From Spirochaeta sp. (GTDB lineage Bacteria > Spirochaetota > Spirochaetia > Sphaerochaetales > Sphaerochaetaceae), in assembly GCA_020054965.1 (NCBI GenBank), contig JAIMZO010000042.1:1-9190 (forward strand): a stretch of DNA of 9,190 bases. Reading direction: 5' to 3'. Under the pieces are notes generated by a model that saw nothing but the letters and a program-made list of their open reading frames with translations, searched no databases and had not been told where the DNA came from. Positions 1-5,421 of this stretch are shown one piece after another. Positions within the stretch are counted from its first letter, which is position 1. Every line of letters begins with the position of its first letter. The position numbers and the translations under genes are program-made.

Positions 1-98
1 CCGAGAGTGCGTGAACTGACGAGGAGCCGTATACCGAACGGTACGTACGGTTCTGTGGGAGGTCGGATGAGCCATTAAGGCTCATCCTCCTACCCGAT
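1..98 (+). mobile_element. Group II intron, 3' end only (domains V and VI)
   Basis: This is the last ~98 bases of a group II self-splicing intron/retroelement whose body and reverse-transcriptase gene lie before the window start. Domain V (24-53) and domain VI (57-95) are both recognisable and fold correctly. Domain VI has a bulged A at 92, the expected lariat branch point, and the intron most likely ends with the usual AY dinucleotide at 97-98 (AT), six bases after the branch A. Bases 1-23 would be the joiner after domain IV. The intron lies antisense to the VOC pseudogene and ends 11 bases beyond that gene's stop codon, so it sits in the gene's 3' flank rather than inside it. Whether the intron is intact or mobile cannot be judged from this end alone. 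Confidence 0.88.
24..95 (+). ncRNA. Group II intron ribozyme domains V and VI
   Basis: Domain V: 24-31 pairs with 46-53, a two-base CG bulge lies at 44-45, 32-35 pairs with 40-43, and the loop is GAAC at 36-39. The AGC catalytic triad is at 25-27. Domain VI: GGG 57-59 pairs with CCC 93-95, A92 is unpaired, 60-62 pairs with 89-91, a small internal loop follows (63-64/88), then a 9-bp helix 65-73/79-87 closes a five-base loop. Helix lengths, bulge position and bulged branch-point A all match the known family architecture. The only departure is the domain V terminal loop, which ends in C rather than the usual GNRA A. Confidence 0.88.
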
Positions 99-109
99 TA
101 TCAGGAACG

Positions 110-460
110 TTACACCAATTGTACGCGGACACCATTCGGGTCATGTACAAAGCAGAAACGAATTGATGGATTCGGTGAGAAAGGGCCCTCTACAATGGGA
201 ATACCCTTTTGCTTGAGCATTTCCATGAAAGCATCGAGATTCTCTACGGACAATCCAATGCTGATGTCTTTTCCGATGGGTGATGGAGTATTCCCTTCGT
301 GATAAATCAATTAAATTTTTGTTTCCCCATCTCCCAAAAACATGATCTCAGCAGCAGGTGTTTTCATCCTGCTGGATACCGGGAGTGAAAGCACATTTTG
401 GTAGAATGCCAGGCTCTCTTCCATATTCCCTACAGTAATTGTTGTCCAAAGATATTGCAT
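110..460 (-). pseudogene. VOC (glyoxalase/bleomycin-resistance) family protein, interrupted by one in-frame stop
   Basis: A 117-codon minus-strand frame starts at ATG 460-458, behind a good ribosome site (AGGAG at 470-466), and ends at TAA 112-110. The first 49 codons (opening MQYLWTTITVGNMEESLAFY) and the last 66 codons (ending FVHDPNGVRVQLV) form one continuous VOC fold. They are separated only by TAA at 313-311, where relatives have a coding codon; GAA to TAA is the simplest explanation. No frameshift is present. Family members of ~115-125 residues bind a divalent metal and act on small substrates or sequester drugs; the substrate here is unknown. A TTG at 310 could in principle restart translation, but that product would lack the first beta-alpha-beta unit. 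Called a pseudogene, apparently a young one; a sequencing error or readthrough cannot be excluded. Confidence 0.8.
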
Positions 461-719
461 ATTTTCTCCTTATAAGCACAATGATGTGACCCTTGATTTT
501 GTAAAACCGGCATTACAGTGGTCATACCTAACATTACCGTATGCCTTACATTCTGCAAAGAGAAATCACATCATGTCCAATTTACCAAGTATACGTATAA
601 TCGGCGTCAACGTCCACAATAATGCGTAAGCCTTAGGCACCCTACTGTCCTGGGACAGATTCCTTTGTTGGTGAAATCACTACCCTGAGCAGCGCAAAGA
701 TGATCGTCATTTATAGAAA
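461..719. other. Non-coding stretch with short inverted repeats
   Basis: No convincing gene lies between the start of the VOC pseudogene and the first clear IS110 fragment. Visible structure: a 9-bp inverted repeat ATGATGTGA (481-489) / TCACATCAT (566-574); a 10-base palindrome TATACGTATA (590-599); and a hyphenated palindrome CTGTCC-TG-GGACAG (645-658). The part from about 665 may be the degenerate N-terminal part of the transposase remnant (a GEITT-like peptide near 676-690), but this is uncertain. A clear sigma-70 promoter for the VOC gene was not found. Confidence 0.5.
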
Positions 720-1226
720 GTGAATGCAAAAAAAGCTGGACCATACTACCAGCTACGAAAAAAAAACAGGGTAAAGACAGACAGTGGTGATGCCAGGAAT
801 GGACTCTTGAAGAAGGCTAAGCAACAACTCCGGTTCTTCTTGCCCAGGAAGGGAAACACCAGCCGGAAGAGGGTTCAAGCTGGGCCCAGAATATCGGAAA
901 TGGCTCCGTTCTTTTACATTTGCAACCCCGGTGGACCAATATAAAGAGGGAATGTGGTGGATCATTACACTGTTTTGGTGGGATTGGCACACACTCAGCT
1001 ATGGCATTCTCTTACTTCATAGGGGGAAGACCCAGATGACAGGTATCACGAAGACTTGCAAGTCAATATATATGAAGACAGTGAAACCATTAGAATACGC
1101 CACAAGTACCACAAGATGATACGAGCAGGAAAGAATGCAAATGTGGATAAAGTAACTTGTGCGAGAGAAATCGTCTGTTTCATCTGTGGGATGATGACTG
1201 GAAACATCATGGCAAAATCCATCTAG
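720..1226 (+). pseudogene. IS110-family transposase remnant (multiple frameshifts and deletions)
   Basis: No open frame covers this stretch, but fragments typical of IS110-family transposases occur in the right order in all three plus frames. They are AGPYYQL (735-755) followed after an apparent deletion by RVKTDSGDAR (768-797), matching the family's RVKTDRRDA motif; AKQQLRFFL (816-842); then after a one-base shift RKWLRSFTF (895-921) and DQY; SAMAFSYFIGG in a third frame (995-1027); GITKTCKS (1042-1065), like the family's GGITKTGNS; and finally RHKYHKMIRAGKNAN and AREIV-FI-GMMTG, ending at TAG 1224-1226. In intact members the RuvC-like DEDD domain lies N-terminal and a Tnp_20 domain C-terminal, total about 320-400 residues; here much of both is missing. 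The element cannot encode an active recombinase. Its ends and any bridge-RNA segment could not be delimited. Confidence 0.78.
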
Positions 1227-1502
1227 AAACAGAAGCGTACAAGTAAGATGATAGGGTGATGGCCCCTTGTCACCTTTATGAGCAAATAAGCAACGGAGCT
1301 ACTAGATAGAATGAAAGGTATCGATACCTCAGGGCAAGAGATGAACCGCCTCCTTTTCCGCCCCAGGGAACGGGGTATCTCACCTTGCTTTCACTGCACC
1401 CGCTCATGAGAGGAACCATATCATGATGATTCCTTTCCTCTCGTTCCGTTTGGGAATGAATTAGTATGAGAGAAACAGGGGAAAATGTGTACCCAGCCGG
1501 AG
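1227..1502. other. Gene-free spacer between IS110 remnant and flavoprotein gene
   Basis: No gene is supported here. A 76-codon minus-strand open frame (1506-1276) resembles nothing I recognise, has biased composition and no clear ribosome site. The stretch contains a perfect 14-base palindrome AGGTATCGATACCT (1316-1329) and an 8-bp inverted repeat GAGAGGAA (1408-1415) / TTCCTCTC (1435-1442) downstream of the flavoprotein stop codon. The latter lacks a T-run in either direction, so it is not a standard rho-independent terminator. A weaker GGTGA/TCACC hairpin lies near 1250-1275. Confidence 0.45.
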
Positions 1503-2741
1503 TCACCTCATAGGAAGTTGAATATGATTAGCTACACAGTATGCTGTGGAGAAAGCTGCCTGGAGATTGTATCCTCCACTCTGTCCATCAACATCCAAAA
1601 TTTCACCACAGAAGTATAGGTGGTCCATCACCTTTGACTCCATGCTTCCCCTATCTACCTCTTTGATGTTTACTCCACCAGAGGTAACCATTGCAGCATT
1701 GAAACCTTTAATACCCTTGATGATGAAATGTCTCTCCGTGACTGCTTTCATAAGGGTCAGCCGTTGCTGTTTGTTCAGATTGGCAGGTGTAATGGTGGCT
1801 TCAAAATCCAGTTCTTTGATGACTTGTTGAGCAAGGGATGCCACAAGGCCGAATTCCTTGAGGATGGTTGAAACATGCTTCTTGGGTTGGGATGAAAGGA
1901 GCGCAAGGAGATTTTCCTGAACCGCTCGCTTGTTTTTCACCGGCAGCAGGGAGAACGTGATGGAATCGCCTGCCTTCAGCTCACGACTGGCTGTAAGAAT
2001 CAGGGGACCGGAAAGTCCGTCGTGGGTGAACAGTATATCCCCCGTCGCTTGCAGGAACCGTTTTTTCTCCCCTGGATGATGGAACTCTGCATATGCATCG
2101 CGTATTGCATTACCTGCAAGGCGCATCCACTGATACGCATCCACCATGATGGCAGCGAGCGCTGGCTTTGGAGGAACGATGGTGTGCCCAAGCGTTTTGG
2201 CCAGGCCATACCCACTCCCATCACTTCCTGTGATTGGATAACTCATTCCTCCCGTGGCCAATACAAGATTCCTGCAGATAAAAGACCCCTTATCGGTTTG
2301 CACATGGAAATACTCTCCATCCTTGCTCAGTGAAGAGATCTTGGAGTTGTACACTATGCTGGCTTTACTCTCCCTGACCAGCACATCCCTGATCTCATGG
2401 GCATCCAGTGAAGCAGGGAAAACCTTCCCATCCTCCCTGGTCACAAGGGAAACGCCCTTGGACTCGAACCATTGCATAATGGCTGAGGGAGGGAAAGCCT
2501 GGAAGGAGGGAAGCAGAAAGTTGCGCTGTGCTCTGCTTCCATAATGCTGCAGGAAATCCTCTTCCACTTGGGTATTGGTAAGGTTGCACATGCCCCCACC
2601 GGTGATCAGGATTTTCTTGCCTGCTGCTTCCTTGTGTTCAAGCAACAGTGCCTTGGAAGTGGGTAGATTTGCAGCAAGAAAGAGCCCAGCGGCCCCTCCT
2701 CCAATAATCACTACATCATAGGGAGTATTTCTAGTATCCAT
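1503..2741 (-). CDS. NAD(P)/FAD-dependent oxidoreductase, HI0933/BaiN (YhiN) family
   Basis: A 412-residue flavoprotein, full length for this family (about 390-420). Near the N terminus (after YDVVI) is the dinucleotide-binding motif GGGAAG (residues 14-19), then E35 at the end of the second strand, expected to hold the FAD ribose. The family motif TGGGMCNLTN is at 47-56. The C terminus carries GEILDVDGQSGGYNLQ (379-394), the second FAD-contacting segment typical of HI0933-like proteins. It is predicted to be cytosolic; the natural substrate of most members is unknown, though BaiN-type relatives are linked to steroid or bile-acid reduction. I chose ATG 2741, just before the Rossmann strand. 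The frame is open further upstream to an ATG at 2816, but that would put 25 extra residues inside the epimerase gene. The chosen start overlaps the epimerase stop by 11 bases and has no strong Shine-Dalgarno sequence, suggesting translational coupling. Confidence 0.88.
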   Translation of the reverse strand: MDTRNTPYDVVIIGGGAAGLFLAANLPTSKALLLEHKEAAGKKILITGGGMCNLTNTQVEEDFLQHYGSRAQRNFLLPSFQAFPPSAIMQWFESKGVSLVTREDGKVFPASLDAHEIRDVLVRESKASIVYNSKISSLSKDGEYFHVQTDKGSFICRNLVLATGGMSYPITGSDGSGYGLAKTLGHTIVPPKPALAAIMVDAYQWMRLAGNAIRDAYAEFHHPGEKKRFLQATGDILFTHDGLSGPLILTASRELKAGDSITFSLLPVKNKRAVQENLLALLSSQPKKHVSTILKEFGLVASLAQQVIKELDFEATITPANLNKQQRLTLMKAVTERHFIIKGIKGFNAAMVTSGGVNIKEVDRGSMESKVMDHLYFCGEILDVDGQSGGYNLQAAFSTAYCVANHIQLPMR

Positions 2742-3735
2742 AGTATGGCTTGAACCACGAGACAAAAGCCTCAAGCCCTTGTTCAAGGGGAGTATTGGGT
2801 CTGAAATCAAAATCATTCATCAAGTCAGTGACATCCGCATAGGTCTGGTATACGTCCCCAGGTTGCATCGGAAGATACTCCTTCTCAGCGTCCTTACCAA
2901 GACACTGTTCCAGTGTCTCTATGAACTGCTTCAATTTCACTGGTTTGTTGTTGCCGATATTGTAGACCTTGTAGCAATCCTTTGCTTCATTCTCCTCAGG
3001 GATATTGGGAATGATGTTCTCCAATGCGGTGATGATGTCATCGATATAGGTGAAGTCACGCCACATATCCCCATTGTTGAAGACCTTGATGCTTTTTCCT
3101 TCCATAATCCGTTTGCTGAATGAGAAGTATGCCATATCCGGCCTTCCATACGGTCCATAGACCGTGAAAAATCTCAGTCCGGTGCTCGGGATATGATAGA
3201 GGTGCGTGTATGCGTGGGCCATCAGCTCATTGGATTTCTTGGTGGCTGCATAGAGACTTACAGGATTATCGGCTTTATCATCTGTTGAGTAGGGTATCTT
3301 GCTGTTCAAGCCATAGACTGAGCTACTGCTGGCGTACACCAGATGTTCTACTGCATGATGACGACAGCACTCCAGGAGATTGAGAAACCCTACGAGATTC
3401 GATTGCAGGTATGCATACGGGTTGTCGATGCTGTATCTCACCCCCGCTTGGGCTGCAAGGTTGATGACATGGGTTACCTGGTGTCGGACAAAGATTGCAT
3501 CAAGCTCATTCCTGTCAGCAAGATCAACTTTATAGAAGATGAATTGTTCTGAGGCCAACATCCTCAGTCGCTCTTCCTTGAGAGACACCTCATAATAATC
3601 GTTCAGGTTGTCCAAACCGATTACCGTGCATCCAAGCCCAAGCAATCGCTTGCTTAGATGAAACCCAATAAAACCGGCAACCCCGGTGACCAAATACACT
3701 TTATTCGTATCCAATCGCATCATATTTGCGCGCAT
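2731..3735 (-). CDS. NAD-dependent epimerase, probably UDP-glucuronate 4-epimerase
   Basis: A 334-residue extended short-chain dehydrogenase of normal length. The NAD-binding motif GVAGFIG is at residues 18-24, with D42 (in LDNLNDYY) positioned for the NAD ribose. The catalytic set is SSS (136-139) and YAATK (Y162, K166). The LRFFTVYGPYGRPDMA segment (187-202) and RDFTYIDDI (226-234) are typical of CapI/LspL-type UDP-glucuronate 4-epimerases, which make UDP-galacturonate for surface polysaccharide; UDP-glucose 4-epimerase or a related 4,6-dehydratase is less likely. The start at ATG 3735 is supported by GAGGAG at 3747-3742 with six bases of spacing; ATGs at 3723 and 3720 lack this. A TACAAT at 3763-3758 may be its -10 box, without a good -35. 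It is first of a two-gene unit with the flavoprotein, lying behind the permease terminator. No other sugar-nucleotide genes are in view. Confidence 0.88.
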   Translation of the reverse strand: MRANMMRLDTNKVYLVTGVAGFIGFHLSKRLLGLGCTVIGLDNLNDYYEVSLKEERLRMLASEQFIFYKVDLADRNELDAIFVRHQVTHVINLAAQAGVRYSIDNPYAYLQSNLVGFLNLLECCRHHAVEHLVYASSSSVYGLNSKIPYSTDDKADNPVSLYAATKKSNELMAHAYTHLYHIPSTGLRFFTVYGPYGRPDMAYFSFSKRIMEGKSIKVFNNGDMWRDFTYIDDIITALENIIPNIPEENEAKDCYKVYNIGNNKPVKLKQFIETLEQCLGKDAEKEYLPMQPGDVYQTYADVTDLMNDFDFRPNTPLEQGLEAFVSWFKPYYGY

Positions 3736-3757
3736 AGTGCTCTCCTCAACGAGTGCT

Positions 3758-3763
3758 ATTGTA
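3758..3763 (-). promoter_or_regulatory. Possible -10 box for the epimerase-flavoprotein unit
   Basis: TACAAT on the minus strand lies 22 bases before the epimerase start codon and just after the permease terminator, where a promoter is expected. The sequence 17 bases further upstream (TACCCA) is a poor -35, so this is a weak call resting on position and one hexamer. Confidence 0.3.
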
Positions 3764-3790
3764 CCGTAGAAACTGGGTGATGGGTAGGGG

Positions 3791-3823
3791 ATAAAAATTG
3801 GACCCCCTGAGAAAGGAGGTCCA
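3791..3823 (-). terminator. Rho-independent terminator after the purine permease gene
   Basis: Read on the minus strand, a 10-bp stem (3823-3814 with 3808-3799, one G-U pair, outer part TGGACC/GGTCCA) closes a five-base loop and is followed by ATTTTTAT. It starts 20 bases after the permease stop codon. It should insulate the downstream epimerase gene from permease transcription. Confidence 0.9.
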
Positions 3824-3843
3824 GAAGAACAGAGCTGAAGCTC

Positions 3844-5130
3844 TTAGAGGGCGCCGAAAATAATCTTGATCACGAACAGAGCAAAAACAACCCAAGTCAT
3901 CTTTGAAATGTCGTTGGTCTTCTTGGTGAAGAGCTTGAGCAACACATAGGAGAGGATACCAAACATGATACCATCTGCAATGCTGTAAGCTACGATCATG
4001 AAGATCATTGTCAGGAAGGCCGGGATAGCTTCGGTCATCTCGTCCCACTCAATATCCTTTACCGGGCTCATCATCATAACACCGACGATGATCAGGGCAG
4101 GTGCTGTAGCAGCACTGGGAATGGAACCGAACAACGGTTCGAGGAACAGGGAGAGAGCGAAGAGGATGGCCACGGTCAATGCGGTCAAACCAGTACGTCC
4201 ACCTTCAACAACACCACTGGAGGATTCAACAAATGTGGTGACGGTGGAGGTCCCGAGGATTGCACCTACAGTGGTTCCGATTGCATCAGCGAACAGTGCT
4301 TCCTTACAGTTGGGGATGGAGCCATCATCCTGGATCATGTCTGCCTTGGTGGCACAACCTATCAGGGTTCCAACGGTATCGAACATATCTACAAACAGGA
4401 AGGTGAAGACAACGACGATGAAGTCAACACTCATGATGTTTGAAAACTCGAACGGGAAGAAGTAAGGGGCTGGGGGAAGGAAAGATCCGCCAGCATACTT
4501 TGTCACTCCGAAAGGAATACCAATAATCGTAGTGACGATGATACCAATCAGGAGGGCGCCATTTACCTTGTGGGCCAAGAGAATACCGGTGATGACCAAA
4601 CCAATCATGGCAAGGCCGGGAGCTCCCATGAACCAGTCAGCATTCAGAGCAACCAATGTAGCTCCATCAACGATGATACCAGCATTCTGCATGCCAATGA
4701 AGGCAATGAAGAGACCGATACCAACACCGATTGCACGTTTTAGGTTGGCTGGGATGCTGTTGACTATTGCCTCCCGGATGTTGGCAGCGGTGAGGATCAA
4801 GAAAATGATACCTTCAACGAATACTGCCGTGAGGGCGAACTGCCATGTGTAACCCATACCGAAAACGACGGTGTAAGTAAGGAAGGCGTTCAGACCCATG
4901 CCTGGGGCAAGAGCAAATGGCAGATTGGCCCACAGGGCCATTACCAAGGTTGCGATTGATGCAGCAATTGCAGTTGCAGCAAATACTTTGGAGAAGTCCA
5001 TTCCGGATTCGGAAAGGATGCCTGGGTTGACGGCAAGAATGTAAGCCATAGTTAGGAAGGTAGTAATACCTGCCATGACTTCAGTCTTGACGGTCGTTTT
5101 TCGTTCTTTGAGCTTGAAAAACTTTTCCAT
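3844..5130 (-). CDS. NCS2-family purine permease, AzgA/PbuG type
   Basis: A 428-residue integral membrane transporter with many hydrophobic segments across its length, as expected for the 14-helix UraA-like fold of the AzgA branch (COG2252). Diagnostic motifs: APGMGLNAFLTY (75-86), LFVDMFDTVGTLIG (245-258) and GTSTVTTFVESSSGVVEGGRTGLTA (293-317), the last two expected to form the substrate site. Characterised relatives import adenine, guanine or hypoxanthine with protons. Divergence from adenine deaminase favours adenine among its substrates, which is inference from context. The start at ATG 5130 has AAGGAG at 5143-5138 with seven bases of spacing, and MEKFFKLKER followed by the first helix fits relatives. 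An upstream in-frame ATG at 5166 lacks such a site. A strong terminator follows. Single-gene transcription unit. Confidence 0.92.
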   Translation of the reverse strand: MEKFFKLKERKTTVKTEVMAGITTFLTMAYILAVNPGILSESGMDFSKVFAATAIAASIATLVMALWANLPFALAPGMGLNAFLTYTVVFGMGYTWQFALTAVFVEGIIFLILTAANIREAIVNSIPANLKRAIGVGIGLFIAFIGMQNAGIIVDGATLVALNADWFMGAPGLAMIGLVITGILLAHKVNGALLIGIIVTTIIGIPFGVTKYAGGSFLPPAPYFFPFEFSNIMSVDFIVVVFTFLFVDMFDTVGTLIGCATKADMIQDDGSIPNCKEALFADAIGTTVGAILGTSTVTTFVESSSGVVEGGRTGLTALTVAILFALSLFLEPLFGSIPSAATAPALIIVGVMMMSPVKDIEWDEMTEAIPAFLTMIFMIVAYSIADGIMFGILSYVLLKLFTKKTNDISKMTWVVFALFVIKIIFGAL

Positions 5131-5176
5131 CGATGCACTCCTTGCAGATGTTTTGGTTGGTACCATTCTACCCTAT

Positions 5177-5194
5177 CTGTATCAAATCGTACAG
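5177..5194. promoter_or_regulatory. Inverted repeat CTGTA-N8-TACAG in the ade/permease control region
   Basis: Five-base perfect arms separated by eight bases, 47 bases before the permease start. It overlaps the -35 position of a possible second minus-strand promoter (TAGAAT at 5170-5165). It could be an operator half-site pair, but short arms in AT-rich DNA are easily found by chance. Confidence 0.25.
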
Positions 5195-5208
5195 AAAAAT
5201 CGTTACAT

Positions 5209-5238
5209 TTGTTATATAACCAAATTATAGGGTATAAT
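5209..5238 (+). promoter_or_regulatory. Sigma-70-type promoter for ade
   Basis: TTGTTA (5209-5214) and a perfect TATAAT (5233-5238) are separated by 18 bases. The predicted start near 5245 gives ade an untranslated leader of about 175 bases. The -10 box is one arm of the inverted repeat described separately. A weaker alternative nearer the gene is TATACT at 5321-5326. Confidence 0.5.
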
Positions 5239-5240
5239 TT
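5222..5240. promoter_or_regulatory. Symmetric back-to-back -10 boxes between ade and the permease gene
   Basis: AAATTATA-GGG-TATAATTT is a perfect inverted repeat with 8-bp arms. It contains TATAAT on the plus strand (5233-5238, facing ade) and TATAAT on the minus strand (5229-5224, facing the permease). The minus-strand copy has no recognisable -35 at 17-18 bases. It could serve as a shared bidirectional promoter core or as a repressor/activator site covering both promoters. Confidence 0.45.
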
Positions 5241-5289
5241 TGGGAATCTGGCTAAATTAATTCGAGAAAATTTGCTCTATAGCGAAGAA

Positions 5290-5410
5290 AAGCGCTTCAC
5301 TATCAATACAAATTATTAATTATACTGTATACCTGCAACAACCAATATTTTCCCTTGAAGAATTATCGTGAAGTGCTACACTGATAGAAAGACGTTGCAA
5401 AATGTTGCAG
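5290..5410 (+). promoter_or_regulatory. Potentially structured leader of ade
   Basis: Two long-range complementary pairs lie in the leader. AGCGCTTCAC (5291-5300) pairs with GTGAAGTGCT (5368-5377) with one G-U. CTGCAACA (5333-5340) pairs perfectly with TGTTGCAG (5403-5410), which ends one base before the ribosome site AAGGAG (5411-5416). The helices interleave, so they are either alternatives or a pseudoknot. AAGCGCTT (5290-5297) is also a perfect DNA palindrome like the core of LacI-family operators. The conserved core of the known purine riboswitch is not present. This is a pattern observation, not an established element. Confidence 0.3.
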
Positions 5411-5421
5411 AAGGAGCTCAT

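Noticed and set aside
477..505. Promoter for the VOC gene using TTTACA (505-500)
   Set aside because: No acceptable -10 hexamer lies 16-18 bases downstream (ATTGTG or CATTGT only).
720..944. Independent 74-residue small protein
   Set aside because: Its sequence contains IS110 transposase fragments (RVKTD, AKQQL), so it is part of the eroded transposase.
1408..1442. Terminator of the flavoprotein gene from the 8-bp inverted repeat
   Set aside because: The loop is 19 bases and no T-run follows on the minus strand.
1276..1506. 76-codon minus-strand open frame after the flavoprotein gene
   Set aside because: No recognisable domain, no clear ribosome site and low-complexity composition; treated as chance.
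3746..4048. 100-codon minus-strand frame at the end of the permease gene
   Set aside because: Out-of-frame shadow of the permease that runs through the terminator hairpin.
5131..5421. Purine riboswitch in the ade/permease intergenic region
   Set aside because: Expected from the purine genes, but the conserved three-way-junction core and its loop sequences are not seen on either strand.
5368..5421. 18-residue N-terminal extension of adenine deaminase from ATG 5368
   Set aside because: No ribosome site precedes it, whereas ATG 5422 has AAGGAG at ideal spacing and gives the usual length.
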